Shown: piece after piece, positions 1 to 9,611 of the stretch | How the letters are laid out: every line of letters begins with the position of its first letter | How positions within the stretch are numbered: the first letter of the stretch is position 1 | From: Rhodococcus sp. 06-235-1A | Lineage (GTDB): Bacteria; Actinomycetota; Actinomycetes; Mycobacteriales; Mycobacteriaceae | Direction of reading: 5' to 3' | Length of the DNA stretch: 64,000 nt | NCBI RefSeq assembly: GCF_002258785.1 | Contig: NZ_NOYI01000012.1 | Span: 434,001 to 498,000, forward strand | Position numbers and translations under genes: made by a program | The notes under the pieces: model-generated | What the model saw: the letters and a program-made list of their open reading frames with translations, nothing else | Told to the model about the DNA's origin: nothing | Databases searched by the model: none

Positions 1-1236
1 CTCCAGTTGGAGCGCCTGCAGTGGTCGCTGCAGCACGCCTACGACAACGTTCCGCATTACAAGAAGGCCTTCGACGACGCCGGTGTGCACCCGACCGATC
101 TGAAGGACCTCTCGGATCTGGCGAAGTTCCCGTTCACCGCGAAGAAGGATCTGCGCGAGAACTACCCGTTCGGCATGTTCGCCGTCCCGCAGAACCAGGT
201 CTCGCGCATTCATGCGTCCTCGGGCACCACCGGCCGACCGACCGTCGTCGGCTACACCGCGAACGACATCAGCAATTGGGCGGACCTCATCGCCCGTAGC
301 CTTCGCGCAGGCGGGGTGAAGCCGTCCGACAAGGTGCACGTGGCCTACGGGTACGGACTTTTCACCGGCGGTCTCGGCGCGCACTACGGTGCAGAACGAC
401 TGGGCTGCACCGTCATCCCGATGTCCGGCGGCATGACCGATCGTCAGATTCAGCTCATCGAGGACTTCGAGCCCGACGCGATCATGGTGACGCCGTCGTA
501 CATGCTCACGATCGTGGACGCGATGGTCAAGAAGGGCATCGACCCGGCCAAGACCTCGTTGAAAACCGGTGTCTTCGGCGCAGAGCCGTGGACCGAGGAG
601 ATGCGCAAGGAGATCGAGAAGACCCTCGACATGGACGCCGTCGACATCTACGGCCTGTCCGAGGTCATGGGCCCGGGCGTCGCCATGGAATGCGTCGAAA
701 CCAAGGACGGACTCCACATCTGGGAGGATCATTTCTACCCGGAGGTCATCGACCCGGTGACCGGTGAAGTCCTGCCCGACGGCGAGAAGGGTGAGTTGGT
801 GTTCACGTCGCTGTCCAAGGAAGCGATGCCGATCATCCGGTACCGCACCCGCGATCTGACGCGTCTGCTGCCGGGCACGGCCCGCACGATGCGTCGGATG
901 CAGAAGGTCACCGGCCGCACCGACGACATGATCATTCTGCGCGGCGTCAACCTCTTCCCGACGCAGATCGAAGAGCTGATCCTGACGGTTCCCGCGCTGG
1001 CTCCGCAGTTCCAGTGCGTGCTCGAGAGGGCAGGCCGCATGGACTCGTTGACCGTTCTCGTCGAAGCCCGCCCCGACGCCGCACTCGACTCGCATGCACC
1101 AGCAGCGGCGACGCTCAAGAAGCTCGTCAAGGATCGCATCGGCGTCAGCGTCGGAGTCGATGTCGTGGCACCGGCCGCCCTCGAGCGTTCCATCGGCAAA
1201 GCGCGCCGGTTGATCGACAACCGACCAGCCGTATGA
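1..1236 (+). CDS. paaK: Phenylacetate-CoA ligase, 5' end outside window
   Basis: The enzyme activates phenylacetate with ATP and CoA to phenylacetyl-CoA, the entry step of the aerobic paa pathway in the cytoplasm. The frame is open from base 1 and the first visible residues (LQLERLQWSLQHAYDNVPHY) already match the inside of the family, so roughly 20-30 N-terminal residues lie upstream; the TTG at 7 is not a real start. About 411 residues are visible. The AMP-binding loop SSGTTGRPT is near visible residues 71-79. It is followed by the PaaK-type MSGGMTDRQ segment, the EPDAIMVTPSYML stretch and the C-terminal lid with GRTDDMIILRGVNLFP, all typical of PaaK rather than long-chain acyl ligases. The stop is separated by one base from the next ATG, so the AraC regulator is co-transcribed. 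Confidence 0.95.
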   Translation, partial: LQLERLQWSLQHAYDNVPHYKKAFDDAGVHPTDLKDLSDLAKFPFTAKKDLRENYPFGMFAVPQNQVSRIHASSGTTGRPTVVGYTANDISNWADLIARSLRAGGVKPSDKVHVAYGYGLFTGGLGAHYGAERLGCTVIPMSGGMTDRQIQLIEDFEPDAIMVTPSYMLTIVDAMVKKGIDPAKTSLKTGVFGAEPWTEEMRKEIEKTLDMDAVDIYGLSEVMGPGVAMECVETKDGLHIWEDHFYPEVIDPVTGEVLPDGEKGELVFTSLSKEAMPIIRYRTRDLTRLLPGTARTMRRMQKVTGRTDDMIILRGVNLFPTQIEELILTVPALAPQFQCVLERAGRMDSLTVLVEARPDAALDSHAPAAATLKKLVKDRIGVSVGVDVVAPAALERSIGKARRLIDNRPAV

Positions 1237-1237
1237 C

Positions 1238-2143
1238 ATGAGCCCGGTGGCACAGGATTTCGAGCAGTGGCGCGAGAACGTCTCAACGGCGTTCGTGCCG
1301 CTCGACGCTGTGTCCACCGGGCCGTCGTCGTTCGAGGGAACGCTGGTGTCGTCGACGCTGGGGGCCTTGCAACTGAGCGAGGTGACCGGCCGAGAGGTCG
1401 ACGTCAGCCGTACGCGCGCGACCATCCGGCGGTCGGATCCGGGCCTGATCAAGGTGGGGCTGCAGCTGACGGGCTGCGGCACGATCGTCCAGAACGACCG
1501 GGAGGCCGTTCTCCATCCGGGCGACTTCGCGGTGTACGACACCAGTGTCCCGTACGATCTGCACTTCGTCGGGGACTTCGAGATGTTCGTGGTGATGTTT
1601 CCACGCGACGCACTCCGCATCGATTCCCGTGAGTTGACGACCGTCGCCGCGCGGCGCATCGAGGGTGATCACGGCGTGGGCGCGTTGGTGTCGCCGTTTC
1701 TGTTCAATCTTCGCCGGAACGCCGCCGACGGAACTCTGCCGACGACGCCGATGCTGGAGAACGCCGTCCTCGATTTGCTCTGCGCCGCTCTCGACGACGC
1801 AGCGCCGCACGAAGCTCCGGGTTCCACACTGCTGATCGAGGCCAAGAGTCTCGTCGAATCGCACCTGTCCGATCCCACGCTGTCCACGGCATCCATCGCT
1901 GCACGACTGCATATTTCGACGCGCTACCTGCAGAAGCTCTTCGAGTCCGACGGCCGCACGGTGGCCGGCTGGATCAGATCACGACGACTCGACCGATGCC
2001 ACCGCGAACTCCGGGATCCACGCTTCGCGACGGACAGCATCGGAACCATCTGTGCGCGTAACGGTTTGATCGATTCCTCGAACTTCTCGAAGCTGTTCAA
2101 GGAGACGTACGGCGTGTCGCCGCGCGAGTATCGCGTCGGGTGA
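1238..2143 (+). CDS. AraC-family regulator, FeaR-like
   Basis: This 301-residue protein has an N-terminal AraC-binding-like sensor domain (about residues 20-185) and a C-terminal AraC/XylS double helix-turn-helix (about 200-300; ISTRYLQKLFESDGRTV, then SSNFSKLFKETYGVSPREYR). The same architecture occurs in FeaR, which in E. coli activates the amine oxidase and phenylacetaldehyde dehydrogenase genes, and in ThcR-type regulators. It starts one base after paaK. The nearby amine oxidase, GMC oxidoreductase and aldehyde dehydrogenase make it a good candidate activator of aromatic amine/alcohol use. Candidate target sites are the related 31-bp sequences at 5631-5661 and 11997-12027. Family is certain; ligand and targets are inferred from context. 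Confidence 0.85.
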   Translation: MSPVAQDFEQWRENVSTAFVPLDAVSTGPSSFEGTLVSSTLGALQLSEVTGREVDVSRTRATIRRSDPGLIKVGLQLTGCGTIVQNDREAVLHPGDFAVYDTSVPYDLHFVGDFEMFVVMFPRDALRIDSRELTTVAARRIEGDHGVGALVSPFLFNLRRNAADGTLPTTPMLENAVLDLLCAALDDAAPHEAPGSTLLIEAKSLVESHLSDPTLSTASIAARLHISTRYLQKLFESDGRTVAGWIRSRRLDRCHRELRDPRFATDSIGTICARNGLIDSSNFSKLFKETYGVSPREYRVG

Positions 2144-2329
2144 TCAGCCAGCCTCCTGCGCACTACCCCGGACTCTCTCGACGGGATAAGACCGATCTTC
2201 GAGATCCCGGAAAGGCAGCGGTTACCGCGTCGTAGAGGAACCTCGACGTGACGCAGGGTCGTTCATTGCCGTCGCCAGTGCGCCGCTCCTCGACGCGACC
2301 GATGCTCTCCAGTACACCGTCTCGACTGT

Positions 2330-2944
2330 CTACCGCGGTCCGACCACGTTCAGCAGGGTCGCTACGACCAGCTCGAACGTTTCGTCGACTCTCTCCCTGT
2401 TGCCCGTTGCGATCAAGTCCAAGTGCAGTCCTCGAAACAGAGCCAGTATCAACGTCGCCACTTTTCGCTTCTCCGCCTGTGCGATGGACACCTGATCGAG
2501 TTGAACCTCGATGATGTCGAGCCATTGCGTCACTACCGAATCGAGAAACCAGCGGTAACGCTGCGGGTTGGCGATGGCCAACCCGTAGAGCTCGAAGCAC
2601 ACCGCGAACTCGCGCTGCTTGCGCGGATCGTGGGACCACCTGCGCCACAGTGCCCTCAGGAGATCCTCGGCGGACCGCGAGTCCGGTTCCCGGCCTGCCC
2701 GTAGTTCGACTGCGAGCTCGGTGTTGATGTCTTCGACGATGGCTCGCAGTAGTGCATCTTTGGACCCGAACTGCCGGATCACCGTAGCGATCGTGACGCC
2801 CATCGCGTCGGCCACGGGTCGCAGCGTCAGGTTGGACACGCCCTGATCGAGTACGTACTCGCGGGCCAACGCGAGCAATTCGAGGCGTCGCCCCGCCCAG
2901 CGCGCCGTTCGACCGTCGACGTCCGTCGCGTTGTCAGTTGTCAC
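2330..2944 (-). CDS. TetR-family regulator
   Basis: This 204-residue TetR-type repressor starts with GTG. The N-terminal helix-turn-helix (about residues 28-60) reads LTLRPVADAMGVTIATVIRQ and FGSKDALLRAIV; the remaining alpha-helical ligand domain is family-typical in length. It is divergent from the alpha/beta-hydrolase gene at 3024, with a 79-bp gap carrying a perfect 12-bp palindrome, so it probably controls itself and the hydrolase. It converges on the AraC gene across 186 bases in which I see nothing notable. The ligand is unknown. Confidence 0.85.
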   Translation of the reverse strand: MTTDNATDVDGRTARWAGRRLELLALAREYVLDQGVSNLTLRPVADAMGVTIATVIRQFGSKDALLRAIVEDINTELAVELRAGREPDSRSAEDLLRALWRRWSHDPRKQREFAVCFELYGLAIANPQRYRWFLDSVVTQWLDIIEVQLDQVSIAQAEKRKVATLILALFRGLHLDLIATGNRERVDETFELVVATLLNVVGPR

Positions 2945-2977
2945 TCGTGCACTCTACCGAGCGGTGCCCTTTTACCG

Positions 2978-2989
2978 AATCGATCGATT
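2978..2989. promoter_or_regulatory. Palindrome between tetR and hydrolase genes
   Basis: AATCGATCGATT is a perfect 12-bp palindrome. A second GTCGATT half-site lies at about 3000-3006. It sits 34 bp upstream of the hydrolase ATG and 34 bp upstream of the tetR GTG, which is the expected place for a shared TetR operator. That role is inferred from position and symmetry only. Confidence 0.45.
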
Positions 2990-3023
2990 ATCCAAATCAG
3001 TCGATTTTGATACTCTGATTCGC

Positions 3024-3800
3024 ATGACCTCTCCCAAACACGTCGTACTGATCCATGGCACCTGGGGAACCGGCGACGCGTGGACCGAGGCTCGCGCGGC
3101 GTTCGAAGCCCGCGGATTCGTCGTGCACACTCCTACCCTTCGACATCACGAACTACCGTTCATGGAGGGATCGCGACACATCGCAACACTGAGCCTGCGG
3201 GACTACACCGACGATCTGGTGCAGTTCGTGGAAACGTTGGACAGTCCACCGATTGTCGCGGGCCTGTCGATGGGCGGACTGCTGTCCCAGTTGGTTGCGG
3301 CCCGGGTACCGCACGCGGGCGTGATCGCCGGGGCGCCTGCACCCGCAGCCGGCATCTGGGGTGGCTACCCCAGTACCGTGAAAGTTGTGGCCTCCCACTA
3401 CTTTCAGGCCCGACCCTGGGCCAAGCCGTTCATGCCGACGTGGGACCGGTGGGCGAAGGGAGTGGCCAACGAACACTCCCGCGAATTTCAGGAGGAGTTC
3501 TACGCACAACTCAAGACCGAGTCCGGACGCGCCTATTGGGAGATGGCCCTGCCGTGGCTCGACAAGTCGAATGCGTCCACCGTCGACTTCGCTGCGATCA
3601 CCGGTCCAATACTCGTCCTCGGCGCACAGAACGACCGCATCATCCATCGGAAGATTGCCAGGGCGACTGCCCGCCGTTACCCGACAGCGAAGTACATCGA
3701 AATCCCGCACTCGGATCACATGATGTTCTTCGGACAATTCCTCTCCCCCACGATGCACCACGTCGACAACTGGCTTCGAGAGAACTCCCTGAACCCATGA
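3024..3800 (+). CDS. Alpha/beta-hydrolase fold protein
   Basis: This 258-residue cytoplasmic hydrolase has no signal peptide. The oxyanion-loop sequence HGTWGTGDAW is near the N-terminus, the nucleophile elbow GLSMGG near residue 84, a likely catalytic Asp in GAQNDRII, and the catalytic His in PHSDHMMFF near the C-terminus, so the triad is complete. The frame stays open upstream to 2931, but the ATG at 3024 places the first beta-strand (KHVVLIHG) immediately at the N-terminus as usual and leaves the palindrome at 2978 in non-coding DNA. It is divergent from a TetR gene that probably controls it. Its substrate, an ester or amide, cannot be predicted. Confidence 0.85.
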   Translation: MTSPKHVVLIHGTWGTGDAWTEARAAFEARGFVVHTPTLRHHELPFMEGSRHIATLSLRDYTDDLVQFVETLDSPPIVAGLSMGGLLSQLVAARVPHAGVIAGAPAPAAGIWGGYPSTVKVVASHYFQARPWAKPFMPTWDRWAKGVANEHSREFQEEFYAQLKTESGRAYWEMALPWLDKSNASTVDFAAITGPILVLGAQNDRIIHRKIARATARRYPTAKYIEIPHSDHMMFFGQFLSPTMHHVDNWLRENSLNP

Positions 3801-3811
3801 TCAGGGAGTTC
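3782..3811 (+). terminator. Hairpin overlapping the hydrolase stop codon
   Basis: GAACTCCCTGA (3782-3792) pairs perfectly with TCAGGGAGTTC (3801-3811) across an 8-nt loop that contains the TGA stop. No T-run follows, so this would be an actinobacterial-type terminator without a U-tract. The rest of the gap to 4032 shows nothing convincing. Confidence 0.55.
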
Positions 3812-4032
3812 CCTACGTCTGATCATGAGTCGGCCGAGCGGACCGGCGAGCTCAGTGTCGATTGTCGCTGAACGAGTTTCAGAGGATAGACCGTTCCTGC
3901 GCCCGGAGCTTCTCGGCCTTGCATACAGGCATCGGCAATTCCTAACAGTTCGTGGGCGAACCAGTTGGCGTCGGGGTGGAATGCGGTGATCGGTGTTCGG
4001 CAGACCACCGCAGGATACTCAGCGGGTGAGCG

Positions 4033-5562
4033 TCAACCCCTCACTTTCCCGAGGATCAGATCCGAAGCCCGCTCACCGACCATGATCGACGGCGCGTTGG
4101 TGTTGCCCGACGGCACGGTGGGCATGATCGACGCGTCAGCGACCCGCAGGCCCTCGACGCCGCGGACCCGAAGGTCTCCTCCGACAACAGCATTGACATC
4201 CGATTCGGCTCCCATCTTGCAGGTGCCGACCTGGTGGTGGTACGTGCCGGCGGTCTGTCGAACGTAGGCCCGTAGGTCGTCACGAGTACGCGCGCTCGGT
4301 CCCGGAACCACTTCCGCTTTGCGCCACGGCGCGAACGCGTCGGATGCTCCGATCTCGCGGCAGATCTCCACCGCGTCGACCATGGCTTCGAGGTCGTACG
4401 GATCGGCGAGGATGTTGGGATCCGCCAGTGGCAGTTCACCCGGGTCCGAGGACGCCAACCGCAACGTGCCACGCGAACGGGGAGCCACGATGCCCGGCGC
4501 GATCGTGTAGCCGTTCTCGGGCACCGGATATCCATCGGCGGGGTACGGAATGTGCATGAACAACGGCTGCAAATCCGGAGCAGCGCCGGCCCATCCGGTG
4601 CTGCGCGCGTACAGCTGCGCCTCGAGCAGGTTGTTGGTGCCCGCGGCGAGCGGCTCGAGGGACTCGTAGATGTTGCTCAGCAGCAGGTGATCGTGCAGGT
4701 TCTCGCCGACGCCTGGCAAGTCGACCACGGTGTCGATCCCGTGTGCACCGAGATGGTCGGCCGGCCCGATTCCACTGAGCATCAATGTCTTCGGTGATCC
4801 TAGAGCTCCACCGCACAGGATCACCTCGTGATCGGCGAACGATCGCGTCAGCTCGGAACCGCCGAGGCTGTACTCGATTCCCACCGCGCGGCCGTCCTCG
4901 AGCACCACCTTGTGCACGAGCGCCCCGGTGGTGACGGTCAGGTCTGGGTTGTCGAGCACCGGGCCGACGAAGCTCTTCCACGCGCTCATTCGCTCGCCGT
5001 CACGGGTGGTGGTGTGGTTGTAGCCGGCACCCACCATCTCGTCGGCGTTGAAGTCGTCGATCAGCTTGTGGCCGTGCTCGACTGCTGCGTCGACGAACGC
5101 CGCCGCCAAGGGATGCGGGGTGCCCATGATCGACACCGGCAGTGGCCCGTCGCCGCCGTGGAACTCGTTGGCACCGAGCTCGTGCGACTCCGAACGCTTG
5201 AACAGCGGCAGCACGTTCTCCCAGGCCCACCCGGCATCACCGGTCGCCGACGCCCATCCGTCGTAATCGCTGGAATGCCCTCGCACGTAGATCATTCCGT
5301 TGAGCGACGAGCTGCCTCCCAGTACGCGCCCGCGCGGCCAGAAGATTCGCCGATCGTTGGCATGCTTCTGCGGGGTGGTGAACAGTCCCCAGTCCTGCGA
5401 GCCACCCAACAGCGTCGGCCAGCCCTGCGGTGAGTGGATCGCCGGGTCGGTGTCCACAGGCCCGGCCTCGATCACATGCACGGTGTGCCCTGCGTCGAGA
5501 AGCCTCCTGGCGATGACGCTTCCTGCTGATCCTGCTCCCACCACGATGTAGTCCGTCGACAT
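4033..5562 (-). CDS. GMC-family FAD alcohol dehydrogenase/oxidase
   Basis: This 509-residue glucose-methanol-choline oxidoreductase oxidises an alcohol to an aldehyde with FAD. The N-terminal dinucleotide-binding motif is GAGSAGSVIARRLL (residues about 8-21). The GMC signature is WPRGRVLGGSSSLNGMIYVR (about 75-94). The C-terminal TYHHQVGTCKMG carries the His pair of the active site, and NTNAPSIMVGERASD closes the FAD fold. The frame runs on upstream without homology; the ATG at 5562 begins directly at the FAD fold and has AAAGAGG about 6 nt before it. Choline dehydrogenase is the closest named relative, but the shared upstream element with the aldehyde dehydrogenase gene and the paa context favour an alcohol such as 2-phenylethanol. 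The substrate is inferred. Confidence 0.88.
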   Translation of the reverse strand: MSTDYIVVGAGSAGSVIARRLLDAGHTVHVIEAGPVDTDPAIHSPQGWPTLLGGSQDWGLFTTPQKHANDRRIFWPRGRVLGGSSSLNGMIYVRGHSSDYDGWASATGDAGWAWENVLPLFKRSESHELGANEFHGGDGPLPVSIMGTPHPLAAAFVDAAVEHGHKLIDDFNADEMVGAGYNHTTTRDGERMSAWKSFVGPVLDNPDLTVTTGALVHKVVLEDGRAVGIEYSLGGSELTRSFADHEVILCGGALGSPKTLMLSGIGPADHLGAHGIDTVVDLPGVGENLHDHLLLSNIYESLEPLAAGTNNLLEAQLYARSTGWAGAAPDLQPLFMHIPYPADGYPVPENGYTIAPGIVAPRSRGTLRLASSDPGELPLADPNILADPYDLEAMVDAVEICREIGASDAFAPWRKAEVVPGPSARTRDDLRAYVRQTAGTYHHQVGTCKMGAESDVNAVVGGDLRVRGVEGLRVADASIMPTVPSGNTNAPSIMVGERASDLILGKVRG

Positions 5563-5630
5563 GCGCTGCCTCTTTCTGTTGTGACCGTCGACACAAGAGT
5601 GGCCGAGTCCGCGAGCACATACATGTCGCT

Positions 5631-5661
5631 GCGCGCACACATTCTGGGTCAGATGCGCACC
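5631..5661 (-). promoter_or_regulatory. Upstream element shared with aldehyde dehydrogenase gene, copy 1
   Basis: A 31-bp stretch, on the plus strand starting GCGCGCACACATTCTG and ending CAGATGCGCACC, matches 11997-12027 at 26 of 31 positions. It lies 68 bp upstream of the GMC start codon, in the same orientation relative to its gene as the second copy. This is likely a binding site for a common activator; the FeaR-like AraC protein at 1238 is the obvious local candidate. Confidence 0.6.
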
Positions 5662-5675
5662 GGAAGCGAGCTCGG

Positions 5676-6158
5676 TCAGAAGGCCATCGGTGCCATTCCC
5701 AGGATCATCAGCGCGGAACCTGCCGTCACTCGTCGCCCGGGCGGGTTCGTGCGCAGCAGGTGGATCGTCACGGCCAACCACCCCGCCAGGAGCAGCGCGG
5801 CGAAGATTCTCGGATCCGCCTCGACTCCGTGCTGTTGCCGCATCGACGACTGCGGTTCCGCGTGGGCCTGCGTCGGCGGCAGCATCATCAGCAGCACGGC
5901 CATGCAGGTCAGGTCCACCGCGCACGGGATAGATCGCGTCCTGTTCGGCCGGTCTGCGGTGACGTGTACGGCAGCCGCAACAAGAGCGAGTATCGATACC
6001 AATGCCACGGATGGGTCGTTGCCGAAGGCCACCATGGCGGCCATGACGGTGCCCATACACAGGTGAGCCCACCGGGCCCGCCCCGTGTGGTTCCGGCGTC
6101 CGATCAGCGGAAGAACAGCACCCACTGCACCGAGTGCCATCAGCACCGTCATGACCAT
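5676..6158 (-). CDS. Small multi-spanning membrane protein, DUF5134-like
   Basis: This 160-residue protein has about five hydrophobic segments: the extreme N-terminus, about 32-50, 53-67, 80-95 and 117-135. A loop between the fourth and fifth segments has the His-containing stretch QAHAEPQSSMRQQHG. I see no enzymatic motif. Size and segment pattern resemble the DUF5134 family of actinobacterial membrane proteins, which I suggest weakly. It starts 5 nt after the permease stop, so it is the third gene of the amine oxidase operon. It may be an accessory to transport or, given the His/Met content (many Met, several His), to copper supply for the oxidase; that last idea is speculation from context. 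Confidence 0.65.
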   Translation of the reverse strand: MVMTVLMALGAVGAVLPLIGRRNHTGRARWAHLCMGTVMAAMVAFGNDPSVALVSILALVAAAVHVTADRPNRTRSIPCAVDLTCMAVLLMMLPPTQAHAEPQSSMRQQHGVEADPRIFAALLLAGWLAVTIHLLRTNPPGRRVTAGSALMILGMAPMAF

Positions 6159-6163
6159 CGGTG

Positions 6164-7585
6164 TCAGCCCGTCGGCTCGAGATCTCGAGACCGAGATCCG
6201 GTCAGCCGAGCTACGAGGAGCCCGCCGACGAAGAACACCGCAACGACGATCAACAGTAGGGCGGCGAGCACTCCCGAACCACCGATGAGCAGGGTGAAGT
6301 TGTCCAGCACGAGGCCGAGAATCGCAACCAGGCCCATCGTTCCGAGGGCCGGGGCGACAACGGTGTGCCAGGTGCGCTTGTCCACGGTCGATCGACGGAA
6401 GAACGCGATGATCGCGCCGCCGGTGAGGATCATCAGGACCAGGATGCTCACGGTGGCCAGTCCCGACATCCAGGTGAACAGCTCCAACACCGGATCTGCG
6501 CCTGCGGCGGCGAAGACCACGAGAATCACCGCTGCCGAGGCGGTCTGGAACAGCGACCCCATGTGCGGGGAGCCGTGCCGAGAGTGGGTGCGCGCCAACA
6601 TCGACGGGGCGACTCCCTTTCGGGCCAGTGCGAAGACGTACCGGCCGATTGCGTTGTGGAACGCCAACAGGGCGGCGAACAGACTGGTGACCAACATGAT
6701 TTCCATGATGTCCGCCGACATCGGGCCCAAGTACTGGGCTGCAGCGGCGAAGGTCAGTCCCGCCGTGTCGTCGGTAGCGGCCTGCGCAACGGACGCACTG
6801 CCGAAGGCGAGCACCACGGCCCAGCTCGACACCGCATACACCAGTCCGATGGTGACGACAGCGGCGTAGGTTGCGATCGGAACCGTCCGCGTGGGGTTAC
6901 GTGCCTCCTCCCCATAGATCGCGGTCGCCTCGAAGCCGATGAACGAGGCAATGGCGAACATCAAGGCGATTCCCGGAGATCCACTGAAGAAGGCCGAGGG
7001 AGTGAAGGATTCGACGTCGATCCCAGCGGCACCGCCCTTGGCGAACACCGCGACCGACAGGATCACGATGATGCCGATCTCGAGCACCAGCAGGACCCCG
7101 AGCACCTTGGCACCGAGATCGATGCTGCGGTAGCCGAGTAGCGCCACGATCGCGACGAGGCCGAGCGCCCAGACCCACCACGGAAGATCGGGACCGCCGT
7201 ATTTCACGACCAGGTTGTCCACGGTCGATGCGGCGAGACCGTAGATCCCCGCCTGGATGGCCGTATATGTCAGCAGCGCCAGACCCGCAGCGCCGAGGCC
7301 CATGGTTCTCCCGAGCCCCTTCTCCACGTAGGCGTAGAACGCGCCGGTGTCCACCATGTGTCGGCTCATAGCCGCGTAGCCGACGCTGAAGATCAGCAGG
7401 ACGATCGCCGCGACGATGTAGGCGAGCGGAGCACCTGCACCGTTGCCGGTGGCGATCATGACCGGCAGGGCTCCACCGATGGCGGTCAGTGGCGCCGCAG
7501 CGGCGATGACGAGGAACACGATGCCGACGACGCCGATGGATCCGCGCAGTGCACCTGCAGTCGAATTCGACTGTGTTTCAGACAT
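6164..7585 (-). CDS. APC-family amino acid/amine permease
   Basis: This 473-residue integral membrane protein has about 12 transmembrane helices. The N-terminal signature [20 protein letters not shown] and the later [20 protein letters not shown] are hallmarks of the amino acid-polyamine-organocation superfamily. The ATG at 7585 overlaps the amine oxidase stop by 8 nt (ATGTCTGA), indicating translational coupling; the frame continues upstream but that part is antisense-like filler. By operon membership it probably imports the amine oxidised by the enzyme encoded just upstream, such as phenylethylamine or tyramine. The substrate is inferred. Confidence 0.9.
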   Translation of the reverse strand: MSETQSNSTAGALRGSIGVVGIVFLVIAAAAPLTAIGGALPVMIATGNGAGAPLAYIVAAIVLLIFSVGYAAMSRHMVDTGAFYAYVEKGLGRTMGLGAAGLALLTYTAIQAGIYGLAASTVDNLVVKYGGPDLPWWVWALGLVAIVALLGYRSIDLGAKVLGVLLVLEIGIIVILSVAVFAKGGAAGIDVESFTPSAFFSGSPGIALMFAIASFIGFEATAIYGEEARNPTRTVPIATYAAVVTIGLVYAVSSWAVVLAFGSASVAQAATDDTAGLTFAAAAQYLGPMSADIMEIMLVTSLFAALLAFHNAIGRYVFALARKGVAPSMLARTHSRHGSPHMGSLFQTASAAVILVVFAAAGADPVLELFTWMSGLATVSILVLMILTGGAIIAFFRRSTVDKRTWHTVVAPALGTMGLVAILGLVLDNFTLLIGGSGVLAALLLIVVAVFFVGGLLVARLTGSRSRDLEPTG

Positions 7586-9524
7586 TCTGATCACCGCCCA
7601 CGCAACTGGAGACGGCACAATGCGCAGAGGTCGTGCGAGGCACGTCGAGGGTGGGGTTGCGGTCGAAGAATCCTGCGGGCTTGAGCTTGAAGCCGGTGTA
7701 GTCCACCGGCATGATCGGCCAATCCTCGGGACGCGGGAAGTGCGTGAGCCCGAACGTGTGCCACAGCACGATGTCCTCGTCGACGAGGCTACGGTTCGAC
7801 GCGACGAAGGCGGGCAGGCCCGCTCCCCCGTGATGCTGATTGACGAAATCGCCTGCGGCATAGCGCTCGGTTCGGTCGAACTGCGTCACCCACAGATGCT
7901 TGGTGGCGAACGTGGCCCGCCGGGCGATCGACGAGTCGTCGTCGGCGAGAAGCAGCGGCTGTCCCTCGGGGTGCAGCGTGTATCCGGCAGGCTTTCCGAG
8001 CCGGCTCAGTGAGGTGGGATTGGTGACGTGCCAGACGCGGCCCACCGTGCCGTCGGCGATGCGTTGCGCTTCCGATTCCGTAGCAAGCGGAGTGTGTTGC
8101 AGCGCAAAGGCATTGCCGTGCAGGTTGTCCGGGCCCATCGGCACTCGCCGGGTCTCGATCTCCTCGACGGAGTTGCCGATGCCGTCGACCATCATGTCGA
8201 GTCGCGCACTGAACAGATGTTGGTGGCACGGCGCGCCGAGGCCGGGAGCGATCTCTGTTGCATAGGGGTAGTCACCGCCGGGATGTCCGGACGTGAAGAC
8301 GATTCCGGTTGCCTTGACCTCGAATTCGATGGTGCCGTCGAGGTACAGGTACCAGAAGAAGCCGTAGTCGTAGTTGCCGATGGTGGTGAAGAAGGAGATC
8401 ACGAGTCGGCGTTGGCGGCGGGTCTCCTGCGAGCCCGACCACAGATCGGTGTGCTTCCACAGCACCCCGAAGTCCTCCTCGTGCATGCATACGGCATTGG
8501 TCAGCGTTTTCGGATTGCCGAATTCGTCTGCGATCACAGCATCGAAGTACGTGATGTCCCCGACGCAGTCGCAGCCGAGTTCGAGTGAATTCGCGTACCG
8601 ACCGACCAGATACTCACCGGTGTCGAAGTAGTTCTGCCACGACCGCACCGGGGACGGATCACCATAGGGAACCACCATTTCGGCGATCGATGCGCGGTGG
8701 ACGATCGGCCGAACGGTTCCCCCGTCCTCGAATCCGATCTGATGCAGCACCAACCCTTCTCGTACGTCGAAGCCGACTCGGAACGACCACTTCTCCCAGT
8801 CGACCCGATTGCCTCGCACCTCGAAACTCGGACCCTCCGGCTGAGTGATCTCGATCGGCTTCTGTGTGGTGCGCAGCGGGCCGGTGACGGAGAGATCGTC
8901 GAAGTTGCCCGACTCCTCCGGGATGGGAACCGCACCCAGGTCGACGACCTTGTCCACCGTCCGGTTCATCACGTCGACGAACGCGACCAACCCGTCGATG
9001 GGATGCGCCCACGCATGATCGGCGGGGTAGTCCTGGCGAAAGGCCAAGCCGCGCAGTATGCGTCGACCGTGCTCGCCCGGGTAGTCGAACACCCCGGCAG
9101 ACAGGGGCGCCACTCGAACGTCGGCTACGTCCAGTCCGCGGGCGGCCAACGCGGCGAGCCAGTCCGGGTCGGTGGAGAGCACTCTCTCGACGAGCTCGAA
9201 TTCTTCGTCGAGTACGGGCATCTGGCCGTCACGGATCGCGTCGAGCCGAGTGGAGCCGATCACCTGACGGTCGTCGAGGGAGACGAGAAGGTCGACGGCG
9301 TCGGGTGTCGAGATGTCGTGCAACAGCACCCGGAAGGTGCGTCGGGTGGTCGGTTCGGCGACGTACAGCTCGGACTTGTCCGGTTCGTCCAGTCCGACGT
9401 AGACGAACCGGGTTGCGGGAGTGACGAATCCGGCGGCATCGACGATTTCTCTGACCTGGGCGATCTCGTCTTCGGTGGGCAACGACAAGGCATGGTCGAT
9501 TGCGTGGGGTGTGAGGGTTGGCAT
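7578..9524 (-). CDS. Copper-containing primary amine oxidase
   Basis: This 648-residue enzyme has the usual length of bacterial cytoplasmic copper/topaquinone amine oxidases such as the Arthrobacter globiformis enzymes. It oxidises a primary amine to the aldehyde with release of ammonia and H2O2. The cofactor motif NYDYG is near residue 385; its first Tyr would become topaquinone. The copper-binding HQHLF pair lies about 50 residues later and a further His is near the C-terminus. The conserved [13 protein letters not shown] segment precedes the cofactor. GAGGA sits 5 nt before the ATG. It heads an operon with a permease and membrane protein, and a TetR-type palindrome lies 25 bp upstream. The paa context suggests phenylethylamine or tyramine. 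Confidence 0.95.
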   Translation of the reverse strand: MPTLTPHAIDHALSLPTEDEIAQVREIVDAAGFVTPATRFVYVGLDEPDKSELYVAEPTTRRTFRVLLHDISTPDAVDLLVSLDDRQVIGSTRLDAIRDGQMPVLDEEFELVERVLSTDPDWLAALAARGLDVADVRVAPLSAGVFDYPGEHGRRILRGLAFRQDYPADHAWAHPIDGLVAFVDVMNRTVDKVVDLGAVPIPEESGNFDDLSVTGPLRTTQKPIEITQPEGPSFEVRGNRVDWEKWSFRVGFDVREGLVLHQIGFEDGGTVRPIVHRASIAEMVVPYGDPSPVRSWQNYFDTGEYLVGRYANSLELGCDCVGDITYFDAVIADEFGNPKTLTNAVCMHEEDFGVLWKHTDLWSGSQETRRQRRLVISFFTTIGNYDYGFFWYLYLDGTIEFEVKATGIVFTSGHPGGDYPYATEIAPGLGAPCHQHLFSARLDMMVDGIGNSVEEIETRRVPMGPDNLHGNAFALQHTPLATESEAQRIADGTVGRVWHVTNPTSLSRLGKPAGYTLHPEGQPLLLADDDSSIARRATFATKHLWVTQFDRTERYAAGDFVNQHHGGAGLPAFVASNRSLVDEDIVLWHTFGLTHFPRPEDWPIMPVDYTGFKLKPAGFFDRNPTLDVPRTTSAHCAVSSCVGGDQNV

Positions 9525-9548
9525 GGGTGTCCTCGAGTTCGGGTGTTG

Positions 9549-9566
9549 GTTCTACATACGTTGAAT
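9549..9566. promoter_or_regulatory. TetR-type operator before amine oxidase
   Basis: GTTCTACATACGTTGAAT is an imperfect palindrome. It matches the element at 10272-10289 at 15 of 18 positions. It lies 25-42 bp upstream of the amine oxidase start and just after the tetR stop, so the TetR protein at 9612-10193 probably represses the amine oxidase operon through it. Confidence 0.65.
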
Positions 9567-9611
9567 AACGAAGGCATGCGAAAGCACACGGGTGACCTGC
9601 ACACAGGGTGG

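Noticed and set aside
1238-2143. AraC gene as regulator of the amine oxidase through the elements at 9549 and 10272
   Set aside because: Those elements are symmetric and flank a tetR gene, which fits a TetR dimer better than an AraC monomer pair.
3823-4008. Small minus-strand open frame (61 codons) downstream of the GMC gene
   Set aside because: It has no ribosome site or recognisable domain. It could be a small gene co-transcribed with the GMC gene, but nothing supports it beyond being open.
5563-6072. 170-codon N-terminal extension of the GMC gene
   Set aside because: It has no homology, crosses the regulatory element and overlaps the small membrane protein gene; ATG 5562 has a ribosome site and begins at the FAD motif.
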